Positions 26,370 to 36,081 of a stretch of 64,000 nt of DNA are shown piece after piece. This DNA comes from Chryseobacterium cheonjiense. Lineage in GTDB: Bacteria > Bacteroidota > Bacteroidia > Flavobacteriales > Weeksellaceae. The notes beneath the pieces are model-generated. The model saw nothing but the letters and a program-made list of their open reading frames with translations. It did no database searches and was not told the origin of the DNA. The position numbers and the translations under genes are program-made. How positions within the stretch are numbered: position 1 is the first letter of the stretch; each line of letters opens with the position of its first letter. The stretch spans positions 310,001 through 374,000 of the forward strand of contig NZ_JABBGF010000002.1 of assembly GCF_012927265.1 (NCBI RefSeq), given 5' to 3'.

Positions 26370-26917
26370 ATGGACTTAGAATTAAACTCATCGAGCCAAG
26401 AAATTGATGTCTTGGTAGTTATTGACACCGACTATGTAAAGTCGAATTATCCAAATCCAAGTCAGGATCCAAACAATCCAACAGGAATTGATCACAACAG
26501 TCAGCATATGATTGTATCAAACTCAAATGCAGTTTCAGGACAGGGTACAGCAGATTTAAACTTCAGTGCAAGGCAGGAGATGAAGTGTCTTTCAGAAGCA
26601 CATCAATATCTCAAAATTCAGATGATGCAGTAATTATATACAATATTAAATACTGGTCTGGCGATCAGGTTTTTAATACCTTTGTATATGATGCTGTAAC
26701 AAGACAGCAGGCAGTGATTCCCAATTATAATTCGGCAAACGGACTACCCGCAAATACTGCCAATATTACATTCTCAAGCTTTGATTCTAAAGTAAGAAGT
26801 ACCGGAACTGAGAATTTCTATGTACAATTTGCACTATATCAACTAGATCCAAATGACAGTAATAAACAGATATTATTTGGCTATTACTACTGGGATCCAA
26901 CAATTACAGTGAAATAA
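26370..26917 (+). pseudogene. AidA/PixA inclusion-body family protein, frameshifted
   Basis: The first frame gives QEIDVLVVIDTDYVKSNYPN, DPNNPTGIDHNSQHMIVSN and GQGTADLNFSA, then runs into unrelated residues. One frame over, the family continues as AGDEVSFRSTS, NSDDAVIIYNIKYWSGD, GTENFYVQFALYQ and FGYYYWDPTITVK. The parts join at about 26570-26575 and need one added base. Together they give about 182 residues, the length of PixA/AidA proteins (crystalline inclusion protein PixA of Xenorhabdus; AidA of Ralstonia). ATG 26337 is an alternative start. Disrupted gene or sequence error. Confidence 0.8.
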
Positions 26918-26955
26918 GCAATTTGAGATCTTTACATGAATTTTAAATTCATTAA

Positions 26956-26990
26956 AATAAAAAAGACTGTCCCAAAAGACAGTCTTTATA
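26956..26990. terminator. Bidirectional terminator
   Basis: AAAGACTGTC / GACAGTCTTT stem. In the minus direction a T6 run follows, so it best serves the DUF5689 gene; it also closes the AidA/PixA gene. Confidence 0.85.
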
Positions 26991-27008
26991 TATTTAAATT
27001 TTAAAATC

Positions 27009-28406
27009 TTACTGAACCTGAATGTTATCCAGCTGAATGGTAGTAGTGACACCACTTCCGTTTCCGGAGTATTCGAATAAGATAAATCCGTTACCCGTTA
27101 ATGTAGTTGGGAAACTGTAAGTTCCGGCCGGAGTTAATGTTCCGTATCCGCTTGTAGGAAGTACCGGAATCGTAAACGCAGAAGTAATATCTGTTTTGGT
27201 AGCCTGTGTAATATCTCCGAGTGCAGTATAATTGGTTGTATAATATACTTTAAGAGCATTACCGTTAAAGAATCCTACATTTACATCAAATTTCAATGTA
27301 TTGGCAGCCGTAAAATCAACAGGTACTGCAAAATACGTAACATAAGGTCCTGAACCTGAGTTGGCACCAAGCTGAATATATTTGTTGTTACTGAATGTTT
27401 TCAGCTGCCAGTATCTGTTTCCTAAAACTGGATCGTTTACATATTTAGGATATACTTCAAGGTTGGTAGGAGTAGTTGAATAGCTTTCAAAATTTTCAAG
27501 GAAAGAACCAGAATATGTAATCGCCGTACCTCCTTTTGGCGGCGTAGCATCTACTCTGGTGCCTGTAAATTTAATATCGGAAATACTTCTGATAAGCATC
27601 TGCCATGTTGAATTATATCGGCTTACCACGAAAGTTACATTTCCATTTCCTGTTGGAAGAAGCTCCCCTCCTGTTTTAAAGAAACCGGAATTTCTGATTA
27701 CTGCGGTATTTCCTAGTTTATCCTCGATATTTCTGTCTGTATCCAGTCCCTGACCTCCCGCATCGTAATCGATAAATTTCTTAACGGTAGGGTAGATTTC
27801 AGCAATATTAAACTGAACATCCGGTACTGTAACCAACGTGTTGATTAAAGCAGGATTTTTAGCATCAGCCAAAGAAGTAAGCTGTTTAGGAACAATTGTC
27901 TGGATATCCAGTCCGTTTCCGTTACAAACTCCCGACATGTATCTCCCCACAAGAGCCTGAGGAATTCTTCCGATTGCATATACAGGATCTTCAGAACCTA
28001 ATTTGATAGCGCCTCTGTCTGTACCGAGACGTAATCCTTTAGCATTAATTCTGATATGTGCCCCTACCGGGAAATCTGCAAAATTACTTGACTTATCTAC
28101 TTCAATCTGTAGCCCAACAGTAGGGTTTGAAGTTTTATCCTGAAAGGAAATCGTTTTATAAAAATTTCCCTGCTCATCGGATGAAATGATGTAACCATCG
28201 AAAATTTGATCAGTAGTAATCAATTTATATCCTGAAGAAGGAGTTTGAGCAACAAAATCAGCCATAGAAATAGTAGGCTCCGGAAACTTATTTGAACACT
28301 CGATAGGGGGTGTTTCCCACTCGTCGTTCTTCACGCAAGAAGACACTGCAGACAATACTCCTACTGCCAGAAATGCCGTTTTTAAAAAATTAGTGATATT
28401 ATTCAT
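27009..28406 (-). CDS. DUF5689-domain outer-membrane lipoprotein
   Basis: 465 residues. Lipoprotein signal with lipobox SAVSSC, then a DUF5689-like domain (about 45-270: DGYIISSDEQGNFYKTISFQD, quoted in parts: GYIISSDEQGNFYKT, RINAKGLRLG). The C-terminal ~190 residues form a beta-sandwich (ENFESYSTTP, NRYWQLKTFSNNKYIQLGA) resembling surface-binding domains. It follows the TonB receptor by 15 bases, so the pair probably forms a receptor-lipoprotein uptake complex, analogous to but different from SusCD. Substrate unknown; the divergent nuclease gene suggests a phosphorylated or nucleic-acid ligand. Confidence 0.88.
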   Translation of the reverse strand: MNNITNFLKTAFLAVGVLSAVSSCVKNDEWETPPIECSNKFPEPTISMADFVAQTPSSGYKLITTDQIFDGYIISSDEQGNFYKTISFQDKTSNPTVGLQIEVDKSSNFADFPVGAHIRINAKGLRLGTDRGAIKLGSEDPVYAIGRIPQALVGRYMSGVCNGNGLDIQTIVPKQLTSLADAKNPALINTLVTVPDVQFNIAEIYPTVKKFIDYDAGGQGLDTDRNIEDKLGNTAVIRNSGFFKTGGELLPTGNGNVTFVVSRYNSTWQMLIRSISDIKFTGTRVDATPPKGGTAITYSGSFLENFESYSTTPTNLEVYPKYVNDPVLGNRYWQLKTFSNNKYIQLGANSGSGPYVTYFAVPVDFTAANTLKFDVNVGFFNGNALKVYYTTNYTALGDITQATKTDITSAFTIPVLPTSGYGTLTPAGTYSFPTTLTGNGFILFEYSGNGSGVTTTIQLDNIQVQ

Positions 28407-28421
28407 AATTGTTTTATTTTA

Positions 28422-31301
28422 TTAGAATCTGAATTGTAAGTTAACAAAATAGGAACGTCCCTGGTTGTACCAGTATTTTGGTCCGAAAGAAGGAGTAGGG
28501 CTAAGATAGTCTGTCGCAAAATCAAGAGCTTTTGTTTCTCTTGTCTGCTCAAATCCTCCGGTAATGTATTTCCTGTTATTTAAAATATTATTGACAGATG
28601 CAGTAACTAAAAGATAATATTTACCAAATACAAAAGATTTTCCTGCATTAGCATTTAAGAAAAATGCAGAAGGAAGTTTTACCGGTTTCAGTAAATTTCT
28701 TACATCATCATCGGTAAGACCAAGATACGGCGTACTTGAATAAGCATTCTGAATAAAATTATTCGTTCTTAAAGCCGGAGCCGGATCCAGATAATTGTCA
28801 TCAAGATAATTCCAGTTTGCTCCTACCCACCAGTATTTCGGATTGTTGTAACGGAAACCTAATGAGAATGCCTGCTGAGGCGTACCTCCCTGCTTATAGT
28901 TTTTGATATATGCTTTTCCGAATGGTGTCACACTACTTCCTGAAGCATCCGATACCAGATATACGTCCGGGTTATTTCTGTATACAAATTGTCCGTAGCT
29001 CGCTAAACCCTGTAGGGATAATGTTGGTAATACTTTAACATCAACACCTAATTCGGCACCCATGTTTCTTTTTTCCACATTAGACATTACCTGTGTTACG
29101 AAAGCACTCTGAACCTGTGAAACAGTTCCGTCCGGATTTGTATTATTCAGCTGAATACCATCAGCAAAGAATCGCTGTACATTTGTTTCATTTTGAGTAT
29201 CAACTAAATAACCCGTAGCTCTCACTTTAAGGAATGGTGTACTGATGACATAGCTTAAATCATTCGCGGTGTAAACGGTACTTTTGATATTTGGATTCAC
29301 AAGAGCATTAACTCTTGGATTAATAAATAAATCTTCAAGGAATGGCGCCTGATTGTACATAGCTCCATTATAAACCAGGAAGTTTCGGCCATTGATACGA
29401 TAAACAACCTGCCCTTTCAGTCCAAAATTCCAGAAATTGAAATCACTGCTTTTTCCATAGGAGTTTTCATATAAATAATGCTTGAACAGCCCTTCTCTGT
29501 TTGAAGTGGAATATCCTGCCAATGCAGAAACGAAAACATCGAAATTTCCTGTTGAAAATTTAAGTCCCGGATTTACTTTTGCTTCCTGTCTTCTCAGAAT
29601 GTAGTTGTATGTCATACGATCACCAACCTTTACCTCAACATTTTGATCGAGCGTATTGTAAAAACCGGTAGAACCAGGCTTTGCAGTTTCCTTAAACGGA
29701 TCTACATTGATAGCATAATCTCCTCCCAAAAGATCTTTCATTTCACGATAAAGTTCAGATCTGTAGTTTTGGTAAGAAACGTTTAAGATAAACTTGGTAC
29801 GGTCATTAAAATTATAAGTATAATGCGTTCCGGCATTAAAGATTTTGTCATCGCTTACGTCATCAACCAGATATATTTTGGAACGTTTGCCGTTTAATCC
29901 GTAAAGTCGGGACATTTCAGCCTGATCCACAACATCATTTTTAAGGTTGTTTCTGTAAATTCTGTCCCAATTAATCTGTGTAACATCCGGATCTCCGTTT
30001 ACCCAGCTGTTTAAACTTGTATTATATCCGTCAATTAAAGAAGTAAACTGACTTGGTGTGAATTGCGGATTATTTGTCGCATTATAAATAATACTGTTGA
30101 TATAATAGCTTGGTAAATTTCTGTAATAGGTCGGAGACGGGTTGGAAACTCCGTTCCAGTCTAAACGTGATCCTCTGTCTTTCCCTAACTGGTAAGAAAC
30201 CGTAGTCCAGAGATTTGAGTTTTTATTGATTTTCCAGAAATCCTGTACCTGGAATATCGGCTGGAAACCTCTTCTTACCCTTTCGCTTCTTTTTTCTCCA
30301 TCCTGCCATCCCCAATACGAGTTGTAATGTACTCCTCTGTAATCGTAAACTTCCTGAGTACTAGGGCTTGCAGTAGATCTTCTGTATGGAGAGCCTATGA
30401 AATTGAAAGTCATCGTATGCTTGTCACTGAATTTCTTTTCAACACCAAGATAAGTTCCGTAGGCATCATAGAATGTCCCTTCCTGAATACCCTCTTCAGC
30501 CCATCTTCTTGCTCCCATTAAAGTAAACGCCCATCCGCTTTTGCTCATTCCTGAGCTGTATCGCAACGATGTTCTGTTTCTGTAATTTCTGTTGGTTAAA
30601 GACTGCGTAAACTGGAATCCTTTTCGGTATTCACTGGCTTTCGTATTTTTATAAATAACCCCGCTGTTTCCTCCAAATGCATATTCTGACGGGGAATGAT
30701 TGGGTGCAATCTCCGGATATCTGGTAATTTCGTTAAGACCTCCCCAGTTGCTGAAGTCTACATTCCCGTTATCAGATTTTACCATAGAAACCCCATTCAT
30801 CATTGTTTCTCCTGATCTACCATCAATACCTCTCGGGCGGAACCAATAAAAGCCCAGATCAAACGCCGCGATTCTGTTGAATACATCCTGCGAAGACTGC
30901 AGTAAACCTACCGTAGACACCTGATTGCTGCTTTCGTCACTGTCATCATCATTGTCAATAATTGCTAACCCCTGATCTGCGTTTGTAAGTGTAGAATAGA
31001 GAGTAATTACTCCCAGATCCTTTTTCTTCTCATTGTCCATCACATCAAACTCCATTACTTTTGTTTCGTAATTCGGTTTGGTAATTACAATTTGGTAATG
31101 TCCCGGCATAAGATCCACAAACTGGAAGTATCCTATTTTGTCTGCCGTAACATCATTGTCCTTCCCTTTCATATCTACTTCTGCCCTTTCAACAGGCTTT
31201 CCATCTGCATCTTTCAGATACGCAGAAACGGTAGTCTGCGCAAAATAGTATGAAGCTGGAAGTAAAGTAAATAAAGAGACTAATGATAGTTTTTTAATCA
31301 T
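28422..31301 (-). CDS. TonB-dependent receptor with carboxypeptidase-like N-terminal domain
   Basis: 959 residues. Signal peptide to about residue 22 (ASYYFAQ), then a carboxypeptidase-regulatory-like domain (TVSAYLKDADGKPVERAEV, GYFQFVDLMPGHYQI), an acidic patch (IDNDDDSDESS), a plug (WFRPRGIDGRSGETMMNGV, quoted in parts: RPRGIDGRSGETMMNG) and a barrel ending in VNLQFRF. It is transcribed with the DUF5689 lipoprotein gene, 15 bases downstream. A TAAATTTG promoter with an upstream TTG lies in the shared 252-base divergent region. Confidence 0.93.
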   Translation of the reverse strand: MIKKLSLVSLFTLLPASYYFAQTTVSAYLKDADGKPVERAEVDMKGKDNDVTADKIGYFQFVDLMPGHYQIVITKPNYETKVMEFDVMDNEKKKDLGVITLYSTLTNADQGLAIIDNDDDSDESSNQVSTVGLLQSSQDVFNRIAAFDLGFYWFRPRGIDGRSGETMMNGVSMVKSDNGNVDFSNWGGLNEITRYPEIAPNHSPSEYAFGGNSGVIYKNTKASEYRKGFQFTQSLTNRNYRNRTSLRYSSGMSKSGWAFTLMGARRWAEEGIQEGTFYDAYGTYLGVEKKFSDKHTMTFNFIGSPYRRSTASPSTQEVYDYRGVHYNSYWGWQDGEKRSERVRRGFQPIFQVQDFWKINKNSNLWTTVSYQLGKDRGSRLDWNGVSNPSPTYYRNLPSYYINSIIYNATNNPQFTPSQFTSLIDGYNTSLNSWVNGDPDVTQINWDRIYRNNLKNDVVDQAEMSRLYGLNGKRSKIYLVDDVSDDKIFNAGTHYTYNFNDRTKFILNVSYQNYRSELYREMKDLLGGDYAINVDPFKETAKPGSTGFYNTLDQNVEVKVGDRMTYNYILRRQEAKVNPGLKFSTGNFDVFVSALAGYSTSNREGLFKHYLYENSYGKSSDFNFWNFGLKGQVVYRINGRNFLVYNGAMYNQAPFLEDLFINPRVNALVNPNIKSTVYTANDLSYVISTPFLKVRATGYLVDTQNETNVQRFFADGIQLNNTNPDGTVSQVQSAFVTQVMSNVEKRNMGAELGVDVKVLPTLSLQGLASYGQFVYRNNPDVYLVSDASGSSVTPFGKAYIKNYKQGGTPQQAFSLGFRYNNPKYWWVGANWNYLDDNYLDPAPALRTNNFIQNAYSSTPYLGLTDDDVRNLLKPVKLPSAFFLNANAGKSFVFGKYYLLVTASVNNILNNRKYITGGFEQTRETKALDFATDYLSPTPSFGPKYWYNQGRSYFVNLQFRF

Positions 31302-31364
31302 GAGTATATTTATTTTTTTAAATACTTTTCTTGTTAATTCTCAACAGTTTAAAAGTTGGGGCGA

Positions 31365-31393
31365 CAAATTTAGTCAAAATTTACAATCTACAA
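31365..31393 (-). promoter_or_regulatory. Promoter of the TonB receptor / DUF5689 operon
   Basis: On the minus strand, TTG is followed after 18 bases by TAAATTTG (31372-31365), close to the Bacteroidota -33/-7 layout, 64 bases before the start codon. Confidence 0.6.
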
Positions 31394-31510
31394 TGTTTTT
31401 CACGTTATTTTTTCTTAACATTGCAAACTTTTAAGAACCATTATAAATAAATAATGTGAATACACACTTTAAATTTACAAATATTTAAAATGCGATGTAT
31501 TAAAAAAAAG

Positions 31511-31518
31511 TAAATTTG
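31511..31518 (+). promoter_or_regulatory. -7 promoter element of the secreted endonuclease-family gene
   Basis: TAAATTTG, 35 bases before the ATG at 31554, in the divergent spacer shared with the TonB receptor operon. Confidence 0.55.
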
Positions 31519-31553
31519 TAGATTAAATAATAATTAATAATAACTCTAAGATA

Positions 31554-32744
31554 ATGAAGAGATTTTCGAGTTTCCTGGCCATCGTTATTTCAATAATGGC
31601 ATTCTCTCAACAGCAGGGAAAACTGAGAAAAGTTGCAACAGTAGGATTTCTGAACGTAGAAAACCTTTGGGACACGATTCGCTCAGCAGATTATATCGAC
31701 GGGACAAAGGATATCAAAAACCCTGCGTTCCACAGAAGCATTCCTATGGATTCCATCAAATTTCTGGAAGCCGAGAAGTACGACGGTGTATGGAGCGACG
31801 GTGCGCTGGCAGGTAAAAAAGCGGTAAGATACCAAAGCGGCTCGGAAGAGTTTACGCCACAAAGCCCTAAGAATTACAATACCAAAATTTACAAGGCCAA
31901 GCTTGCTAATGAAGCAAAGGTAATTTCCGAAATGGGTGCCCAATATACAAAGACGGCTCCTGCAGTAGTAGGACTTATTGAGGTAGAAAACAGACAGGTT
32001 ATTGAAGATCTTATTAAAGAACCTGCCTTAAAGAAATATGATTACGGCATCATCCATTACAATTCTTATGATTACAGAGGAATTGATGTAGCACTGATCT
32101 ATCAGAAGAGAAGATTCACACCTACCAACTCATTAAAAAAAGAACTGAAAATATTCGGTGACAGCGGAAAGAGAGAGTACACAAGAGATATACTAGTCGT
32201 TACCGGTTTTCTTGATAATGAAAAAGTTGCCTTTTTTATGAACCACTGGCCTTCAAGAAGAGGCGGTGAGGCAGCTTCTCTTCCTAAAAGAAACGCAGCA
32301 GCAGCTTTACTGAAGCAGCAGATGGACAGTGTAAGAGCAGCAGACCCAACAACAAAGCTCTTCGCCATGGGCGATTTTAATGACGATCCGGTAAGTTCAA
32401 GCTTAAAAAATTACCTGAAAGCTCAGCCAAGCCCGAAAGATCTTTCTGAAGCGACACCTTATCTGAATCTGATGTATCCTTTATATAAAAAAGGAGTGGC
32501 TTCATTAGCTTATCAGGACGCACCAAACTTATTTGATCAGATTATTGTTTCTAAAAACCTAATTTCAGATGAGGTTACGAAGGAATATTCGGTATATAAA
32601 GCAGAAATTTTCGCCCCACCTTATCTGGTAAATAAAGAAGGGAATTACAAAGGCTATCCTTTCAGGTCCTGGAACGGCGATCAGTTTACAGGAGGATACA
32701 GCGACCACTTCCCGGCGTTTGTAGTACTCCAGAAAGAACCATAG
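31554..32744 (+). CDS. Secreted endonuclease/exonuclease/phosphatase-family enzyme
   Basis: 396 residues. Signal peptide (about 1-18, ending MAFSQ), then the metal-dependent EEP fold: GFLNVENLWDT (metal Asn/Glu side), VVGLIEVENR (catalytic Glu), YRGIDVALIYQ, NHWPSRRGGE, GDFNDDP and the final GYSDHFPAF with the Asp-His pair. Such enzymes cut DNA/RNA or phosphodiesters. Together with the divergent TonB receptor and lipoprotein it may help scavenge extracellular nucleic acids or organic phosphate; that is inference. Confidence 0.9.
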   Translation: MKRFSSFLAIVISIMAFSQQQGKLRKVATVGFLNVENLWDTIRSADYIDGTKDIKNPAFHRSIPMDSIKFLEAEKYDGVWSDGALAGKKAVRYQSGSEEFTPQSPKNYNTKIYKAKLANEAKVISEMGAQYTKTAPAVVGLIEVENRQVIEDLIKEPALKKYDYGIIHYNSYDYRGIDVALIYQKRRFTPTNSLKKELKIFGDSGKREYTRDILVVTGFLDNEKVAFFMNHWPSRRGGEAASLPKRNAAAALLKQQMDSVRAADPTTKLFAMGDFNDDPVSSSLKNYLKAQPSPKDLSEATPYLNLMYPLYKKGVASLAYQDAPNLFDQIIVSKNLISDEVTKEYSVYKAEIFAPPYLVNKEGNYKGYPFRSWNGDQFTGGYSDHFPAFVVLQKEP

Positions 32745-32750
32745 AATTAG

Positions 32751-32773
32751 GCACTCACTTGAGTGCTTTTTTT
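32751..32773 (+). terminator. Rho-independent terminator
   Basis: GCACTCA / TGAGTGC stem with a two-base CT loop and T7, directly after the nuclease-family gene. Confidence 0.8.
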
Positions 32774-32789
32774 ATGTAACTTTATTTGT

Positions 32790-33212
32790 ATGAAAAATCT
32801 AATTCTCATCTTCCTTATCTTTCTTTTGCCATTCAGCTGTTGGGCGCAGGACAATTTAAAAAACGACAAAGAGAAATCCGAAATGAAACCTTCGAAAAAT
32901 GACGACGGTGAGTGGGATCTCACAGTAATTGACACCCAGTTTGATTATTTTCTGAGTGCCGTTGCAAAGCCTGTCAGTCAATATTCAGAATCTTATCTAA
33001 AAACAAAGAACACACTTTTGGTAAGCGAGTGGAATTCTTATTATTTTTCAGGAAGATACAGAAACGTTATAGAATCCTCCATTGATTACGATCCAAAAGA
33101 AAATTACGGGATTAAATTTGAGTATAAATTATATCAGGTTTTTGCCTATGTAAACTGGAAATATGGATTGAGGATGAATGGACTTTCGGGAAGTGATACT
33201 ACGAGATATTAA
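32790..33212 (+). CDS. DUF6146-family small exported protein
   Basis: 140 residues from ATG 32790. A GTG nine codons upstream lies inside the preceding terminator and is rejected. Signal peptide MKNLILIFLIFLLPFSCWAQ, a charged linker, then WDLTVIDTQFDYFLSAVAKP, WNSYYFSGRYRNVIESSIDY and YGIKFEYKLYQVFAYVNWKY. It resembles the flavobacterial DUF6146 family; function unknown. A Cys in the signal region (FSCWAQ) might act as a lipobox but SPI cleavage after WAQ looks better. Confidence 0.78.
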   Translation: MKNLILIFLIFLLPFSCWAQDNLKNDKEKSEMKPSKNDDGEWDLTVIDTQFDYFLSAVAKPVSQYSESYLKTKNTLLVSEWNSYYFSGRYRNVIESSIDYDPKENYGIKFEYKLYQVFAYVNWKYGLRMNGLSGSDTTRY

Positions 33213-33248
33213 AAAAGGTTCAGAATTGCTCTGAACCTTTTTCTTTTT
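33210..33248. terminator. Bidirectional terminator between the DUF6146 gene and sodA
   Basis: 12-bp perfect stem AAAAGGTTCAGA / TCTGAACCTTTT with a five-base loop and T/A flanks on both sides; it serves both convergent genes. Confidence 0.85.
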
Positions 33249-33264
33249 TATGAATAGTTTTAAA

Positions 33265-33861
33265 TTATTTGTTGAATAATTCCTCAACCTTATCCCAGTT
33301 TACCACATCGAAGAATGCAGCTACATAGTCTGGTCTTCTGTTCTGGTAGTTCAGGTAATACGCATGCTCCCAAACGTCAAGACCTAAAACAGGAGTTCCT
33401 TTTACGTCTGCAACCGGCATCAAAGGATTATCCTGATTTGGTGTAGAAGTTACTACAACAGAACCATCACCATTTTTTACCAACCAGGCCCATCCTGAAC
33501 CGAACCTTGTTTTAGCCGCATCAGAAAAATCTGTTATAAATTTTTCGAAGCCTCCATAAGTTTCGATAGCTGCTTTTACATTTCCAACAGGTTCTTTGCT
33601 ACCTCCCGGTGTTAAAATTTCCCAGAATAACGTATGGTTGAAATGCCCTCCTCCATTGTTTCTTACAGCCGGCTTATCAGTTCCTGTCTGGCAGATCTCT
33701 TCGATTGACTTTCCTTCAAAATCAGTTCCTTTAATAGCATTGTTAAGGTTATCAATATAGGCCTGATGATGCTTTGTATGGTGGATTTCCATTGTTTTTG
33801 CATCAATTGTCGGCTCTAATGCGTCGTAAGCATATCCTAGTTTTGGTAATTCAAATGACAT
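33265..33861 (-). CDS. sodA: Superoxide dismutase, Mn type
   Basis: 198 residues. It converts superoxide to hydrogen peroxide and oxygen in the cytoplasm. Metal ligands H27, H76, D162 and H166 are present ([21 protein letters not shown]). Gln143 in TPNQDNPLM and GGGHFNH are the pattern of manganese enzymes rather than iron enzymes; cambialistic use cannot be excluded. No signal peptide is seen. A TAAATTTG promoter lies 25 bases upstream. Confidence 0.96.
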   Translation of the reverse strand: MSFELPKLGYAYDALEPTIDAKTMEIHHTKHHQAYIDNLNNAIKGTDFEGKSIEEICQTGTDKPAVRNNGGGHFNHTLFWEILTPGGSKEPVGNVKAAIETYGGFEKFITDFSDAAKTRFGSGWAWLVKNGDGSVVVTSTPNQDNPLMPVADVKGTPVLGLDVWEHAYYLNYQNRRPDYVAAFFDVVNWDKVEELFNK

Positions 33862-33886
33862 AATTTTATTTTTAATGTTATTAACC

Positions 33887-33894
33887 CAAATTTA
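33887..33894 (-). promoter_or_regulatory. -7 promoter element of sodA
   Basis: TAAATTTG on the minus strand, 25 bases before the sodA ATG. Confidence 0.55.
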
Positions 33895-34116
33895 ACCATA
33901 AATACGCCGATATTCAAAAAACAGACATTACTTTAATAAATCTTTAACATTGATATATTGATTTAGAATGAATTAAATTTTGTAGTAATAGAAATGAAGG
34001 ATAGAAGACGGATTTTTTATACGTTGAAATATTCATTGTTGAAGCTATTTCTTTATAATTAAAATTAATGATTAGATTAAAGGCCAACATTAAAGCCTCC
34101 AGTTATCCTTTTAAAA

Positions 34117-34150
34117 CAAAAAAACACGAACTAACAAGTCCGTGTTTTCT
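34117..34150 (-). terminator. Terminator of rho
   Basis: AAAACACG / CGTGTTTT with an inner ACT/AGT extension across one mismatch; T7 follows on the minus strand. Confidence 0.8.
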
Positions 34151-34173
34151 ATTTAACAAAATAAATTAATTTA

Positions 34174-36000
34174 TTATTTATTCATCGACATCAGGAATTC
34201 CTCATTATTAATGGTTCCTTTGATGTTTTTGTCAACAAATTCCATAGCTTCCACAGGGTTCATTTCAGAAAGATATTTTCTTAAAATCCACATTCTCTGT
34301 GAAGTAACCTCGTCAAGAAGCAAATCGTCTCTACGGGTACTTGAAGCCACAAGATCAATTGCAGGATAAATTCTTCTGTTGGCAATTTTTCTGTCCAGCT
34401 GAAGTTCCATGTTTCCTGTTCCTTTGAATTCTTCAAAAATCACCTCATCCATTTTGGAACCCGTATCGATAAGTGCAGTGGCAATAATCGTTAAAGATCC
34501 GCCGCCTTCAATTTTTCTTGCTGCCCCGAAGAATCTTTTCGGTTTGTGAAGTGCATTGGCATCTACCCCTCCGGAAAGCACTTTTCCTGAAGCAGGTGTT
34601 ACTGTATTGTATGCTCTGGCCAATCTTGTAATAGAGTCTAATAGAATTACAACATCATGTCCGCATTCTACCATTCTCTGTGCTTTTGCCAGAACAAGGT
34701 TAGCTACTTTTACGTGCTTTTCTGCCGCCTCATCAAATGTTGATGCGATAACTTCCGCATTCACACTTCTTTCCATATCCGTTACCTCTTCAGGACGTTC
34801 GTCGATAAGAAGAACCATCATATAAACTTCAGGATGATTGGCTGCAATAGAATTGGCGATATCTTTCAGAAGCATGGTTTTACCGGTTTTCGGCTGGGCA
34901 ACAATCATTGCTCTCTGTCCTTTTCCGATAGGAGCGAACAAATCGACCACTCTTGTAGAAATCGTAGAACCCTTTCCTGCAAGATTAAATTTCTCTTCCG
35001 GGAAAAGCGGTGTCAAATATTCAAAAGCGACACGGTCTTTGATGAATGCCAAATCACGCCCATTAACTTCTGTTGGTTTTAATAGAGAAAAATATTTTTC
35101 CCCTTCCTTGGGTAACCTTACGATACCTTTTACAGTATCTCCTGTTTTTAACCCGAAATTTCTGATCTGAGCGGTAGAAACGTACACGTCATCCGGTGAT
35201 GAAATATAACTGAAATCTGATGAACGAAGGAAACCGTAGTTATCCGGTAAAATTTCCAGAACGCCTTCAATGCTTACCATTCCGTCGAAACTGAACTCCC
35301 TTTTCTGTTCCTGGTGTTCTTCGTTTCTGTCAGAATGTTGCTGCTGATGCTGCTTATTCTGATTTTGGTTTTGGTTTTGATTATTGTTCTGGTTTTGGTT
35401 TTTATTCTGATTTCCGTTGTTGTGCGGATTGTTGTGTTGTCCTTTTTGGGATCTGGCCTGGGTTTGAGGGTTGGTTGGCCTTTCTTCTGCTGGAGCAGGT
35501 TCTGGGGATTCTGTGTTTTTAGGAGCTTCAGGTTTCTCTTGCAGTGTTTCGGTAACAGCTGCGTTTGTAGTGGAAACTCTTTTTCTTTTTTTCTTTGCCG
35601 CCGGTGATGCAGCTTCGTCTGCTGTTTCTGCCGGTTCGGCTTTTACCTCTTCCTGAATCGGTTCCTGTGAAGGTATTACTTCTGTCTCTATTTTTTCTTC
35701 AGCCTTTGGTCTTTGTTCTGCTTTTGCCTCTGTTTTAGGCTTGGCTGCCGTTTTTTTCGGGGCAGGTTTTCTGGCAGGTGCTTTCGCTGGTTTTTCCGTA
35801 GCTTGCTCTTCAGTATCTATACTGCTTTCTGTGGCGCTGAAATATTCTTTTGCCACTTTGGGATTCGAAGCCTGAAAGTCAAGAATTGCAAAGATTTTGT
35901 CATTTTCAGTGCTGTTTCTTGCAACTTTAACGCCCAAATCCTTTAAGATTTTAGTCAGCTCCGTTACGGATTTTGACCTTAACGTTTCAATGTTAAACAT
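34174..36000 (-). CDS. rho: Transcription termination factor Rho with large disordered insert
   Basis: 608 residues from ATG 36000; the open frame extends 37 codons further up but crosses the promoter, and [21 protein letters not shown] is the normal Rho start. Order: Rho_N (1-45), a ~180-residue low-complexity insert (about 55-232: Lys/Ala/Pro/Glu rich, then repeated Asn-Gln), the RNA-binding cold-shock-like domain ([15 protein letters not shown]), and the RecA-like motor ([14 protein letters not shown] Walker [16 protein letters not shown] Walker B; Q-loop region [10 protein letters not shown]). It is a hexameric helicase ending transcription and restraining antisense RNA. The insert is typical of Bacteroidota. 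Confidence 0.97.
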   Translation of the reverse strand: MFNIETLRSKSVTELTKILKDLGVKVARNSTENDKIFAILDFQASNPKVAKEYFSATESSIDTEEQATEKPAKAPARKPAPKKTAAKPKTEAKAEQRPKAEEKIETEVIPSQEPIQEEVKAEPAETADEAASPAAKKKRKRVSTTNAAVTETLQEKPEAPKNTESPEPAPAEERPTNPQTQARSQKGQHNNPHNNGNQNKNQNQNNNQNQNQNQNKQHQQQHSDRNEEHQEQKREFSFDGMVSIEGVLEILPDNYGFLRSSDFSYISSPDDVYVSTAQIRNFGLKTGDTVKGIVRLPKEGEKYFSLLKPTEVNGRDLAFIKDRVAFEYLTPLFPEEKFNLAGKGSTISTRVVDLFAPIGKGQRAMIVAQPKTGKTMLLKDIANSIAANHPEVYMMVLLIDERPEEVTDMERSVNAEVIASTFDEAAEKHVKVANLVLAKAQRMVECGHDVVILLDSITRLARAYNTVTPASGKVLSGGVDANALHKPKRFFGAARKIEGGGSLTIIATALIDTGSKMDEVIFEEFKGTGNMELQLDRKIANRRIYPAIDLVASSTRRDDLLLDEVTSQRMWILRKYLSEMNPVEAMEFVDKNIKGTINNEEFLMSMNK

Positions 36001-36081
36001 ATTTAATGTAAAAAATGTAATTAATTGTGAGTAAGAAAAGTAAGTCCGGTGACTTTTGTTTTCAAGTACATTTGTATAATG

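Larger units (their letters stand above)
33862..34173. other. 312-base gap between sodA and rho
   Basis: It holds the sodA promoter element (TAAATTTG on the minus strand, 33894-33887) and the rho terminator (34117-34150). The middle part is AT rich; no gene, RNA or repeat is recognised. A 33-codon + strand frame from 34068 has no support. Confidence 0.6.

Noticed and set aside
34068-34173. Possible 33-codon gene in the sodA-rho gap
   Set aside because: It runs through the rho terminator hairpin, and no promoter or conserved pattern supports it.
35314-35656. Plus-strand frames opposite the rho insert
   Set aside because: They are the complement of the low-complexity N-Q and Lys/Ala/Pro coding sequence; hydrophobic runs arise from the repeat itself.
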